NCBI GenBank assembly: GCA_012961955.1
Contig: DTYH01000162.1
Span: forward strand, 1-36,692
DNA length: 36,692 bases
DNA from: Desulfobacterales bacterium
GTDB lineage: Bacteria > Desulfobacterota > Desulfobacteria > Desulfobacterales > DTYH01
Direction: 5' to 3'
Shown: one piece after another, positions 1-8,580 of the stretch
Layout: each line of letters starts with the position of its first letter
Numbering within the stretch: the stretch's first letter is position 1
Notes under the pieces: generated by a model
The model's input: the letters and a program-made list of their open reading frames with translations, nothing else
Told to the model about the DNA's origin: nothing
The model's database searches: none
Program-made: the position numbers and the translations under genes

Positions 1-176
1 ATGCCCAAGCCTTCTAGGTCTGACCAATCGTAAGCTGTGGCATTCAGCTTGCTCACCAGTTCCATCAGCTCTTGAAGCTTACTTTCTCGCAAGCGACGGT
101 GGAAGAAGAGAGAACGCAGACCATAATTGGTTCTCTGAGCCTCCCATAGGAGATCTCTTTCGGGATTATCAGGCAT
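1..176 (-). CDS. Partial gene at left edge, possible restriction-modification partner
   Basis: An open frame starts with ATG at 176-174 and runs off the left edge, giving about 58 residues that begin MPDNPERDLLWEAQRTNYG. A strong ribosome binding site, GGAGG, lies 5 nt before the ATG. The start overlaps the 3' end of the DNA methyltransferase frame by 8 nt, so the two were probably translationally coupled. The visible part is hydrophilic and rich in Arg, Glu and Leu, with no membrane segment. I do not recognise the family. Because it directly follows a DNA methyltransferase, a restriction endonuclease or other R-M component is a reasonable guess, but this rests on context alone. Confidence 0.55.
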   Translation of the reverse strand, partial: MPDNPERDLLWEAQRTNYGLRSLFFHRRLRESKLQELMELVSKLNATAYDWSDLEGLG

Positions 177-1026
177 TTTTCCTCCAAATGCAGATGCTTT
201 CACGCACAGGCACCCTCCCATACCTGCCCATTTGCTGGGAGCTATTGCCCTTATAACGCGCGATGATGATCCTCTCTACTCCAAACCCGGCATCTGCAGC
301 CAACTCCGACAGCAACAAATCAACGGGTATCAGTTCGCCGTGGAATCTGGAATTTCCTATCACCAAAGCCACCCGCGCTCCCGGTTGGCATACTTTGTAC
401 AGCTCTTTAATCGCCAAGTTCATGTCTTCAAAATAGCCCTTGATCATGACCGGGATACGCGGGTTATTCAGGTTTTGACCTTTCAGGTTGTCGAGAACCT
501 CGATTAGGGCCGGATGTTTTACATCGTTTGTGGGGGGCTCGCGGCTTTCAATATGTGACCGGAGAAGGCTGTGCCTAACCTGCTTAAGCTCATTGAAATC
601 CTTACAGAAGGCCAGACATAATTCCAAACTATAAATGCGGCTATAGTCGTAGCGGTTGAGATATGGCGGTGAAGTGATGATTATATCCGCATAATCCTCG
701 ATCTCGCCCGTGAAATGGCGTGCATCGGCCAATTCCACGCAGGCTGTGGGTTTGCTGTCAGCCAAAGGCCGAAGGGCGCCGAAGAGGGGGAGTTGGTGAG
801 GTGGATTTAGGTCTTCGTACATCCGGTTAAGTTGCTCGGCCAAGACCTCCCGCACGGGGGGTATCGGCTTGTTCGGCTTAAGGCGAAGGAATTGGCCATC
901 CTTAGAGGTGTAAGAAACACGTTCTAGGATAGCGAGAAGCCCCAGCAGCAGGAAATCTCGGATATTGTCGTCCCTTTCCTCGAGTATTCTCTCCTTGAAA
1001 AAACATGCGTACCGGGATAAGGATCG
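169..1026 (-). pseudogene. DNA methyltransferase (TSPPY type), N-terminus missing
   Basis: The frame is open from about 1026 to the TGA at 169. It contains the catalytic motif IV of amino-methylating DNA methyltransferases, TSPPYLNRYDYSRIY (codons around 661-705), and downstream IGNSRFHGELIPVD, seen in N4-cytosine/N6-adenine methylases of this type. The only internal start is a GTG at 855, but the frame upstream of it still looks methylase-like (RDFLLLGLLAILERVSYTSK), so the protein originally began further upstream. No ATG, GTG or TTG with a ribosome binding site precedes that stretch. It runs into the truncated glycosyltransferase at about 1000, so the 5' part has been lost. A short product from the GTG would keep motif IV but lack the N-terminal region. 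DNA specificity cannot be read from the sequence. Confidence 0.7.
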
Positions 1027-1882
1027 TCATCCAGAAACTCTCCCCGTACATCATTCTCCTTCTTTGGAAAAAATCTATTTCTAAAGTCTGGACGATAGCG
1101 CCAAATCCGTCTCCTCCACCCCCTCCTTTATGCAATACCCTAAAAAAACTCTCAAATAACGGATAAAACGGGTTTCCGGTGAGGAGGTAGTTCTTTATAT
1201 ACCATGGAGAGGCAATAAGCAAAGTTATTGTAAAGAACACGAAGCCATATTTCAATGCTGGAAGCTGCCTGCGTGTATCCTTGGCATAATAGTATGCGAT
1301 CATTAAGTTCAGGAAAAACCAAACAATAAGTGCATTATATTTAGTCCCTAAGGCCATTCCCATGAAGGAGGACGATATGATCAGCCATTTTAATCGACCA
1401 TAGCCTGAGCCTCGCCATTTCGTAAAACTAAGGATACTTCCTGTGGTAAAAAAGGTCATTCCAAGATCAACGTAGGCTGAAGTGGATAGCCAGACAACTA
1501 TCGGAGTAGTGATGAAGATTATCATGCCTAATAGTCCCCAGATTCGATCAAACCGTTGTTTCAGATAACAGAATACCAAGAGCCCTGTGCCCAGGCCAAA
1601 AACAAAGTGGATGAACTTGGGGGCTATATCGTTTTTAAAATATAGGGAAACAAGATAGAGAACCTCGATGTTCATTGGATAATACGAGTATTCAGCCCAC
1701 GGGATTTCATAAAACCCGCCATGATTCAGCCAGAGCTTCGGGATGGCCAGATGATGGATCAAGGCGTCTCTTGAAATGGGTGGCGTATCACACAGGAGAC
1801 AAACGATCAGGATATGGAAAAGGAGTACGAAGAGTAATGCATAATAGGCGTATGTGCGCAATCTTAACATAGAGTCAGGCAA
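902..1882 (-). pseudogene. GT-C (GT39/PMT_2-like) membrane glycosyltransferase, C-terminus replaced
   Basis: This 326-residue frame is polytopic, with roughly eight hydrophobic helices. It has features of bacterial ArnT/PMT_2-like enzymes: an N-terminal periplasmic loop with SRDALIHHLAIPKLWL (about residues 37-52), STSAYVDLGMTFF, GTKYNALIVWF and SPWYIKNYLLTGNPFYPLF. Such enzymes move a sugar from a polyprenyl-phosphate donor on the outer face of the inner membrane and are usually 450-600 residues long. The family-like sequence stops at FFQGE (about position 1005). The last 25 or so residues are a frame-shifted reading of the methyltransferase gene, so the protein has lost its C-terminal third. 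It is the last gene of the island in the direction of transcription. Substrate unknown. Confidence 0.7.
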
Positions 1883-2007
1883 TGTCTCAAAAAAACGCCA
1901 TGATTAGCAGGTCTTAAAGGGATAGCTTTTTACAATTTCACCCAATTAAATAGGGGTTCTCCCCCTTGCGAAATTTAACGCCAGAAAATAAGGCAATGAT
2001 CAGGTTC

Positions 2008-2079
2008 AAGGAGTCGCCAACATATTTTTTTCATGAGGTCAAAGATTTTGTATAGCTAGCATGAACAGCACAGACATAA
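2008..2079. repeat. Imperfect direct repeat, copy A
   Basis: About 72 bp here match 2396-2468 at roughly four bases in five. Both share the core TTTTTTTCATGAGGTC, followed by an AT-rich stretch and TATGAAC/CATGAAC-type sequence. On the minus strand this copy lies about 125 nt upstream of the truncated glycosyltransferase start at 1882. It encodes nothing recognisable. Confidence 0.6.
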
Positions 2080-2156
2080 CTCTTGATCGCCCCAGACACA
2101 GCCCGCGTTGACCGAACATTTACCACCCAAATAAAGATGCGAAGACAAAACCAAGA

Positions 2157-2336
2157 TCAGTTATGGAAAAAATCCGGCACGCAGCTCAAGAGTATGCCGA
2201 GAAGCGAGGAGATCAATCCTATGAGTGCGACAAATGCCCCTACGGCAGCCATACAGGATCTTCTGCTGAAGGCGCTCCAGATACCAGAGCCGACCAGAAA
2301 GATTCCGCATATGATTAAGATACAGTTGAATATCAT
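2157..2336 (-). CDS. Small two-helix membrane protein, 59 residues
   Basis: A 59-codon frame begins at ATG 2336-2334 and ends with TGA at 2157-2159. A purine-rich ribosome binding site, AGAGAGGG, precedes the ATG closely. The product starts MIFNCILIICGIFLVGSGIW, making helix 1 (about residues 3-20). A short basic loop with SRRS follows, then helix 2 (about 29-50, GAFVALIGLISSLLGILL), and a tail containing a Cys and ending FFHN. Two helices joined by an Arg-containing loop are typical of small inner-membrane proteins, so it is probably real despite its length. No family is recognised. It sits between two copies of a direct repeat and between the TPR-like protein and the truncated glycosyltransferase, all on the same strand. 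A role as a small accessory subunit is possible but unproven. Confidence 0.6.
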   Translation of the reverse strand: MIFNCILIICGIFLVGSGIWSAFSRRSCMAAVGAFVALIGLISSLLGILLSCVPDFFHN

Positions 2337-2395
2337 ACCCTCTCTATGTCAACCATTCGGTTATCCCGTTCCGTTTCTCACAGGACCATGGGCAA

Positions 2396-2468
2396 AAAGG
2401 AGCTGCCAATATATTTTTTTTCATGAGGTCGAAAATTTTATAGCCAGTATGAACGGAATAGATATAAT
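2396..2468. repeat. Imperfect direct repeat, copy B
   Basis: This is the partner of the repeat at 2008-2079. On the minus strand it lies about 60 nt upstream of the 59-residue membrane protein start at 2336. Both copies therefore precede a minus-strand gene and could be duplicated leader or regulatory sequence. No function can be read directly. Confidence 0.6.
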
Positions 2469-2560
2469 AAGGTTGCCTTACCCCTTCATCATTACCCCCT
2501 AATCCTTGTCCTTTCACGGGTAGTGTACAACCTTTACGGGATAACCTAATATTTACCTCT

Positions 2561-3202
2561 CTATGCCCTTGCCATTCCAATAATCCATAAGGCATAGAAA
2601 ACGACAAACATCGCGCCCCAAATAATGCCGGCTCTTGGTCTGACCTCGGAAGTTCTCCCGCCGGTCAGGGCATGGGTCAAAAACCCGATTACAGATCCTA
2701 TCCAGCCAAGAAATCCTACTTCAAGTACAACCGTCCAAAAGATATTCGGGCAGGGGTCTTTCTTGCGAGCTGAGGGAGTGGAGATAACCTTCTTTGGTTC
2801 TTGTTTTCCCAGCTCTTTGACCATTAACGATGCAATCTTTTTGTCGCATTTGTTAATCCAATCCTTTCCAGGCGTATAGAAGCTCCTGGCACCAAAAAAA
2901 GCCTGCCGTATGGTACGAAGAGCGATAAGGGCAAGCTGGATATCCCCCTGTTTCTCTGCTATATGCCCAATTTCCCAAAGCCGCTCAACAGATTTGTAGA
3001 CGTACGGATTAGAAGGTGTATACCAGTGCAACGAACGGTCAAAGAATGTGATTGCCCTAATATACTCATGTCTCTGAAGATATTTTTCCCCCAGCCGGTA
3101 GTTCTCCACTGATTTCCAAAATGCATTGAGCCACATGAAGGCAATGGTTGTTATACTAGCACCTAATAAAATAACTAAGTTATCTCGAAGCCTTGATGCC
3201 AT
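2561..3202 (-). CDS. TPR-like membrane protein
   Basis: The 213-residue product has an N-terminal membrane helix (about residues 8-27) and a helical soluble region (about 30-125). That region resembles two or three degenerate TPR units, for example YLQRHEYIRAITFFDRSL and AEKQGDIQLALIALRTIRQA. A basic linker follows, and two C-terminal helices (about 155-180 and 190-212). The start overlaps the end of the upstream GT39-like gene by 23 nt, which implies co-translation. No catalytic motif is visible. TPR-like domains usually bind proteins, so a scaffold or partner of the membrane glycosyltransferases fits the context; this is inference. The likely orientation puts the TPR-like part in the periplasm, but charge distribution alone does not settle that. 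Confidence 0.75.
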   Translation of the reverse strand: MASRLRDNLVILLGASITTIAFMWLNAFWKSVENYRLGEKYLQRHEYIRAITFFDRSLHWYTPSNPYVYKSVERLWEIGHIAEKQGDIQLALIALRTIRQAFFGARSFYTPGKDWINKCDKKIASLMVKELGKQEPKKVISTPSARKKDPCPNIFWTVVLEVGFLGWIGSVIGFLTHALTGGRTSEVRPRAGIIWGAMFVVFYALWIIGMARA

Positions 3203-4811
3203 CCGTTGTCTTTTTCTTTACGAGCTTCTCCTGCCTGTCTCGCTGTCTCCAATTATTGAGCCAGCTTCTGTACAGTTCCTCCTTCTCCTTGTTCCCCTCC
3301 AGTCTGAACATCTTTACTAGGTTGAGAAGCGGGTATTCAAAATCCGGTTTAAGCCTCAGCGCAGCGAGAAATTCTCTTTCAGCCTCTGGGATCCTCCCCT
3401 TGTACCAATACACCACCCCAAGATGATTATGGGGTTCAGCGTAGCTAAGCCTTACCAATGGCGTGAATGTAAACCAGTAAAGGGGGACCAATACAAGTCC
3501 AGTCAGAACAATAGGTTTTAAGGCCTTGTTTTTGCACCAAGTTATGGTGTAGGAGCATCCAGCTCCAGCAAACATAATGATTACAGGAACACCAGGGATC
3601 CGTAGTCGGGAAATAACAAAAAAGATTAACACGGTCAACAGAGAGGAGAGGAAAAAGATATATAGTATCATCAATTCGCGACATCTCTCCAGCGTAGCGA
3701 CAAATCCGATGGCGGACAGAGGGAAGACAATACCAAAGGTCAAAACCCAATGTTTCAGGACTGCGGAATAGTCTTTATTGAAATAATAGTTGAAATAGGT
3801 AGGAATCTCCACATCATTAAAGAAGAAGAGTATCTTTTCAAGGATTAGTTTCAGTTCTTCCAACGGATTATGAACTATAAACTTCAACCCTTTCTTGTAC
3901 CAGTAGATTGAAACCTCTCCCGGAGATAGAGGCCTTTTCATATCCTCTTCGGCCTTCTCTTTGTATTTCAGATAGATGGAGCCGATAAACTTCGATCTTT
4001 CATCAAAGACCGGGCTTGCCCCTTTATGATGACCAAAATAGAAATTGTGTCCACCAGATGGGTTGAGAAAGACAATCTCTCCTGATACGACATAGTTTCT
4101 TGCCACAAAGATTCCTGGAATCACCATCACACCTATTAAGAACCAGATGTATGATCGACACCGAAACGCAAGATTCAATTTATCCTTGCCAAAAGTGAAA
4201 TACAGAAAGAGGAGTACCGGAAACAGTATTAGATTAGGTCTACCCATGATGGCCGCGCCAACACACAATCCTGCGAGCCATGACTTTGCAATACTTTGCA
4301 TATCTTTCATGATAAGCACAATCGATGTAAGGCAAAAGAAGATAACCCACGGAAGAACAATGATCTCAGCATCATAGAATATAAAAGGCCCGTATATGGA
4401 AGCCATAAACCCTGATATAAGTGCAGCCCTTGTCCCAAAGTGGTAACGGGATATCGTGGCGACCAAGCAACAATTTAGGCTGCCTAGTATTATCTGCAAA
4501 AAACGGACCGCAAAAAAATCGATTCCAAAGATCTTGAATATTCCTGCTAGCATATAAGAATATATAGGACTATTGTCGTAAAATATCTCTTTGCCTCCAA
4601 GGATATCCCCGTCTACAATCTTAAGTGCGGCCTTAACATATGCGGCATTGCCCCCTAAAGGTAGGTCAAAGGGAGGATATGATGTATAGCTTATAAGATG
4701 AATCAGACGGATAAGAAACGCCAGGGGAAAGACCAAGAAGATAGGTAGGATACCCGTTCTATAAAAGGGGTTATTAATCTCTTTGGAATGTTCCATGTAG
4801 TTACCCTTCAA
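3180..4811 (-). CDS. GT39/ArnT-like membrane glycosyltransferase with C-terminal TPR
   Basis: The 543-residue polytopic protein begins with a membrane helix. A periplasmic loop (about residues 45-85) follows, of the kind that carries the acidic catalytic residues in GT-C enzymes; it includes DLPLGGNAAYVKAALKIVDG and YDNSPIYSYMLAGIFKIFG. About ten hydrophobic helices continue to about residue 450. The C-terminal 80 residues are soluble and TPR-like, with NHLGVVYWYKGRIPEAEREF and LRLKPDFEYPLLNLVKMF, and end in a basic tail. The family transfers sugars from polyprenyl-phosphate donors to lipids or proteins outside the inner membrane. Acceptor and sugar are not predictable here. It is translationally linked to the downstream TPR-like gene. 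The start at ATG 4811 follows a gene-free gap with palindromic repeats. Confidence 0.8.
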   Translation of the reverse strand: MKGNYMEHSKEINNPFYRTGILPIFLVFPLAFLIRLIHLISYTSYPPFDLPLGGNAAYVKAALKIVDGDILGGKEIFYDNSPIYSYMLAGIFKIFGIDFFAVRFLQIILGSLNCCLVATISRYHFGTRAALISGFMASIYGPFIFYDAEIIVLPWVIFFCLTSIVLIMKDMQSIAKSWLAGLCVGAAIMGRPNLILFPVLLFLYFTFGKDKLNLAFRCRSYIWFLIGVMVIPGIFVARNYVVSGEIVFLNPSGGHNFYFGHHKGASPVFDERSKFIGSIYLKYKEKAEEDMKRPLSPGEVSIYWYKKGLKFIVHNPLEELKLILEKILFFFNDVEIPTYFNYYFNKDYSAVLKHWVLTFGIVFPLSAIGFVATLERCRELMILYIFFLSSLLTVLIFFVISRLRIPGVPVIIMFAGAGCSYTITWCKNKALKPIVLTGLVLVPLYWFTFTPLVRLSYAEPHNHLGVVYWYKGRIPEAEREFLAALRLKPDFEYPLLNLVKMFRLEGNKEKEELYRSWLNNWRQRDRQEKLVKKKTTDGIKASR

Positions 4812-5204
4812 GCAATAATCAACGGAATATACGATACAGGATGCAAGATAGAAGGTAATACCTCAACGAATGGGGACAACCAATATTTTATTTGTATACA
4901 ACCCTGCCGGCCTACTGGATTCCTGCTTCCGCAGGAACTACACTTGCTTGCCCGGTTTCGTCATTCCCGCGCAGGCGGGAATCCATGATCATTGCCCCCA
5001 AATATCGAGCTGTTACGGATACAAGTACAGTATTTTGCTTACAAAAGGGTCACGCGGATAACTATATTTACGTGCACTGTGTTCCCGCCCGGTGCATCAT
5101 GTGTCCTGTATCTTGCATCCAGTATCGTATATTGTAACTTTGGCTTATGCCTGCTGCAACCGACCTGTTTCAAAATGCTAAAATGTTACACAAACGTTTC
5201 TCCA
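4812..5204. other. Gene-free gap with dispersed repeat
   Basis: No convincing gene is present in these 393 bases; short open frames here read through palindromic repeat sequence. The gap contains the paired palindromes at 4920-4982 and is otherwise unremarkable AT-rich sequence. The promoter for the GT39-like gene starting at 4811 may lie here, but I see no clear -35/-10 pair. Confidence 0.6.
4917..4986. repeat. REP-like double palindrome
   Basis: Two hairpins lie close together. TTCCTGC-TTCC-GCAGGAA is at 4920-4937, and ATTCCCGC-GCAG-GCGGGAAT is at 4963-4982, within CGTCATTCCCGCGCAGGCGG. This is the common dispersed 'GTCATTCCCGCG..GGCGGGAATCC' palindrome seen between genes in many Gram-negative genomes. 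It is intergenic and non-coding. Confidence 0.8.
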
Positions 5205-6863
5205 CTATCTTAATCGATATAGCTCTGAGAGGTGGTCATCTTTTCTCAGTTCCTCAAGATCAAAACCTTTTTTTGGATCAAACGGGACATTATTCTCTTT
5301 GTAATACTTGACAATCTTTTTCAGATTAGTTTTGTTTCGCTTATTTTTCTTAACATACATTGCTGAGTTTACGTTTTCAAATATTAGTATCCAGTCAGCG
5401 GAGTAAAAGGGTCTCCTGTCACCGAACATCTTCTTAAAAAGGAGAATGTCAAATCCGTATGTCTCAAGGAGTCTTTCAAACCCTGGATATTGATATTGGA
5501 TCAACATGGAATTGACCAAAATGGTTTCTCCATGCAGATATGTTCGAGTATCAACAAATACCTTGTACCTCGGGTATAGATGGTATATAAGATAACCACC
5601 CCAACCAGATGGATTGTAGAGCCTACCAGAGAGATTCGTGGCTTTCAATATTCTAACGGGAACGTCAGGGTAGTTCTCGATCTGTATTTCATGTTTTAGG
5701 TTGTACGGTATCCTCGTATAGCATTCATTCATCCAGTAGAGACAAGCAATAATCACCCCCGCACCTACCATTATAAAGCTTATAAAGGTTGTCACCCTTG
5801 GCCTTTCCGGCAGCCCTCTATTCTCCACGTAAATGGTTCCGTACTTTACAATTAAGAGTACTGGAACAAAAAGGAGCCATGCAAATCGTGCTGCGGTTAT
5901 AGCCAAATAGATCGTCAAGAGCCCTATCAGTATGTCCCCAATACTCCATCGTATTCTTCTTGTGTATGACCCGATCAATACTGTGAGGAAGCATGCAATA
6001 ATCCCACTTACAAGCCCTTTCATAATGCACGGGAACGCCAACACCCCACCCGTAATGAATCTGAACAACCGTCTCTGCAAACAGATGAAAATTGGTTGCC
6101 ACTCTTGAATGTACTGCTTGACAACAGGGGTTGCTCCAAAAACGTATCCGTATATATGGTATCCGTAAGGATTGATAATGGACCCTATTAGAAATAACAG
6201 GAAGAGAACGTTAGGATTGAAAGGGAGTTCCGTGATTCTGAACCAACTGGTTATACCACGAACCTTCGTAACCATGCGGGCAAATGACAGTATTGCAACA
6301 ATGACTCCTGCAAACAACATAAAAGGGTGTAAATTAATCCATAAAACACATAGAAGAAAAAAGATTGCGTAATCAACATGCTTGAATCTCTTACGCGTTC
6401 TCGTAAACCACGTGTAGACGAAGGTAAAAAATAGAATTGAAAACAGTTCCGGCCTTATTAGGTAACGGGTTCGGAATAGATATGCCGTGACCAGAAGTAC
6501 AAGAAGTGCAACAAGGAACCGGTTTGAGATTTGAAATGCCGTCCAAAACACGAATGATAGAGCAGCCATCATCAACAAGACACGCATAACACGAAGCCCA
6601 GTAAACCCGAATTCGTTGTAAACAAGATATAGTACAATTTGCGAAAGCCATTCACAAAGTATGACGGGTTTTCCCTTGGTTGTATACGAGAACGGATCAG
6701 ATATAGGGAGGGTATAGTCGTTTTGAACTATGTATTCACCCATCTTAAGGTGAAGCCAAATATCACTGGAAAAGATCGGCTTGTAGAAGATTCCGGAAAG
6801 GCTTAATATGATTAGGATAAATACCAGAACTTCTTTCTTGCTCAGTGAGACTGATCGGCTCAT
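5205..6863 (-). CDS. Polytopic GT-C-like membrane protein (WLHL type)
   Basis: The 552-residue protein has an N-terminal helix, then a first periplasmic loop with DIWLHLKMGEYIVQ and PISDPFSYTTKGKP (about residues 34-66), and about ten helices to about residue 385. It ends in a soluble domain with NPSGWGGYLIYHLYPRYKVF and YGFDILLFKK. This arrangement is common in uncharacterised GT-C-fold proteins of bacterial polysaccharide regions, where Asp residues in loop 1 are expected to be catalytic. The C-terminal domain lies outside the membrane. No TPR units are evident. The donor is presumably a polyprenyl-phosphate sugar; the acceptor is unknown. The gene stands alone, with gaps of about 400 and 340 nt on either side, so it may have its own promoter. 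Confidence 0.75.
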   Translation of the reverse strand: MSRSVSLSKKEVLVFILIILSLSGIFYKPIFSSDIWLHLKMGEYIVQNDYTLPISDPFSYTTKGKPVILCEWLSQIVLYLVYNEFGFTGLRVMRVLLMMAALSFVFWTAFQISNRFLVALLVLLVTAYLFRTRYLIRPELFSILFFTFVYTWFTRTRKRFKHVDYAIFFLLCVLWINLHPFMLFAGVIVAILSFARMVTKVRGITSWFRITELPFNPNVLFLLFLIGSIINPYGYHIYGYVFGATPVVKQYIQEWQPIFICLQRRLFRFITGGVLAFPCIMKGLVSGIIACFLTVLIGSYTRRIRWSIGDILIGLLTIYLAITAARFAWLLFVPVLLIVKYGTIYVENRGLPERPRVTTFISFIMVGAGVIIACLYWMNECYTRIPYNLKHEIQIENYPDVPVRILKATNLSGRLYNPSGWGGYLIYHLYPRYKVFVDTRTYLHGETILVNSMLIQYQYPGFERLLETYGFDILLFKKMFGDRRPFYSADWILIFENVNSAMYVKKNKRNKTNLKKIVKYYKENNVPFDPKKGFDLEELRKDDHLSELYRLR

Positions 6864-7203
6864 CCGTTGTCAATCCTGGTGATTAACCCTTGATCGGGCA
6901 GGATCATTATTTTTACAAATCTTTAACACTACGGCTGCGTTTCATGGCTAACTATCTGAAATTCGTCCTAAATTATCTAAGATGGTTATTTCTAATGTTA
7001 TTCCGGCCAAAGCTTGTCCTCGACCCCGATCGGGGGCGGGAATCCAGTGTGTTTTCAACGGGGTTGGGATTTTGGATGACGCTTCCTGACCGTGTCAGGA
7101 ACAGGCTTCGCTGGCATGACGTCGAAAAGTGACGCTGTAGATTAATTTAGGGCTCCAAACCCTTCTCCAAAATTTCAAACTCCGATGCAACTATACAAGT
7201 CCA
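6864..7203. other. Gene-free gap with palindromic repeats
   Basis: No gene is supported here. The stretch holds CCCCGATCGGGG (about 7024-7035), GGCGGGAATCCAG and the hairpin at 7083-7101, followed by GCTTCGCTGGCATGACG. Together these look like a degenerate copy of the dispersed 'GGGAATCC...ATGACG' repeat. The 80-codon frame at 6890-7132 crosses this repeat and is not a credible gene. Confidence 0.55.
7083..7101. repeat. Perfect hairpin in repeat
   Basis: TTCCTGAC-CGT-GTCAGGAA is a perfect 8-bp stem with a 3-nt loop. It lies downstream of the SGNH hydrolase remnant and upstream of the gene starting at 6863. It is more likely part of a dispersed repeat than a dedicated terminator, because no T-tract follows on either strand. 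Confidence 0.5.
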
Positions 7204-8526
7204 TCACTCAACATACCCTTTAGATCTCAAAAATTTAAGTACCTCCTCAGCAGCCAACTGGTGCCCCTCCTTTGTCCAATGAACATCGTGTTTGAAAAAC
7301 AGCGAGACCTTGTGTCCGCGCTCCTTGAAGTACGGATATAGATCAAGTATCGGTATCTTTTCCAGTCGAGCAAAGGCTCAAATCACCCTTTGAGGCAAAA
7401 GGGTATCAACCCGGGTCGCAGACACATCAGGAGGCGAAAAACGGGCTCGAAAAATAGCCTCAGGTAATAAGACTTGTTCCTTGAACGGCACAATGACCAA
7501 CAAGAATTTCGCTCCGTTTTTATTAGCCATTGAACGTATCTCAGAGATCAATTTTAAGGTCAGAATATGCAGTTTTTTTCATAGAATCTTATGTCAAATA
7601 TGGAAAACCGGCTCTGCCTATTTAACGACCTACCAATCTCGACCATGTTTTTAAGACGGTAAAATCTAGTAACTATAAAGCTGGAAAAAAGGCCCTTCGT
7701 GAGATTGTCTGGGACAGGAACGTTTGTCAGGTTAAGACTCCCGTCGGAGCTGAGAACAAATTTCGGCTTAATGAATCCCACCATTAACCGAAAAAAGGTT
7801 GGTGGTATAAAGATCATCTAAGAATAGCACTAGACATACTATGTCCGGGCTGTACTTCAAGGCTTTTTCTTTAAATACGACAAATTCCTGGTCAGTACAG
7901 TAGCCCCAAATCTCCATATTAATAATCCCATAGTTATTAGGAACTCTTTCTTTGATCCTGTCTGTAAACCTGAAACGTCTGTCAATGCCATAACCTATTC
8001 GTAATAGAATCATTACCGTCCTTAAAAATATCCACAAACTTAAACTTTCTAAAAAAATGGCTGGCGCTTTGGAAGATGTTATATCACATATGCCATAGCC
8101 AAGGATCATAATGTCGGGATGATATAATATAGCTTTTGTTCTTAGCACCTCGAATTCTTGATCTATTCCATCGCTATACACTCCAAGATTTAATACTTCA
8201 TATTCTTTTGGGCTGTTACTATTTCCGGTCTGGTGAGAGGCCCCGCTGCCATAGAATCACCTATACAGTTAAGTCCTGCAACAGCCTCTTCTTCCTCTTT
8301 CGCATAATCACAATCCGCTCTTATTCCAACAGGATTGGTGATCCTACCTCCATTGAAAACAATTCTCCCTAAATTCATTGATTAATGTCTTGTTATGGGA
8401 AGCCTTCAAATAGGTTATTCCGTTTTTCCCTATCATCTCTGTGTAAATCGACTCTACTCCTTGGAGATACCGGACATACCTCTATAAAACAAACATCAAG
8501 AATAGTATTAGTACGTCGATATTCAT
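7204..8526 (-). pseudogene. Degenerate SGNH/GDSL-type hydrolase, possibly two fused copies
   Basis: Family-like segments appear in order but in different frames. An N-terminal part (about 8480-8380) ends LINEFREN. Then come IVFNGGRITNPVGI and the nucleophile block CIGDSMAAGP (about 8250), then YEVLNLGVYSDGIDQEFEVL, a second similar block INMEIWGYCTDQEFVVFKEK, then KPKFVLSSDGSLNLTN, KFLLVIVPFKEQ, and the catalytic Asp/His block HDVHWTKEGHQLAAEEV near the end. Frame changes fall near 8365, 8225, 7790 and 7560, with in-frame stops TAG near 8483 and TGA at 7378-7380. Intact relatives, often O-acetyl esterases or acetyltransferase-like proteins in polysaccharide loci, are single frames of 300-400 residues. 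The twice-occurring 'TDQEF' block suggests fusion of two paralogues with internal deletion. It is probably non-functional. Confidence 0.7.
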
Positions 8527-8580
8527 GTAATTCGCGAGAATACTGTTTTTCTTAGAATCGTTTCCGCAATTATTACACCT

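Noticed and set aside
2083-2502. 139-codon plus-strand frame
   Set aside because: It runs antisense to the better-supported 59-residue membrane protein and through the direct repeat. It has no ribosome binding site or recognisable fold.
2344-2607. 87-codon minus-strand frame overlapping the end of the TPR-like gene
   Set aside because: Its sequence looks random, and it crosses the direct repeat and the 3' end of a real gene in another frame.
4890-5140. Several 60-80-codon plus-strand frames in the gap before the GT39-like gene
   Set aside because: All are translations of the palindromic repeat and its surroundings in different frames.
6890-7132. 80-codon plus-strand frame
   Set aside because: It reads through palindromic repeat sequence; composition and lack of a ribosome binding site argue against a gene.
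7378-7380. In-frame TGA in the SGNH remnant as a selenocysteine codon
   Set aside because: The gene has several other frameshifts and a TAG stop, the position is not catalytic, and no SECIS-like hairpin is evident just downstream.
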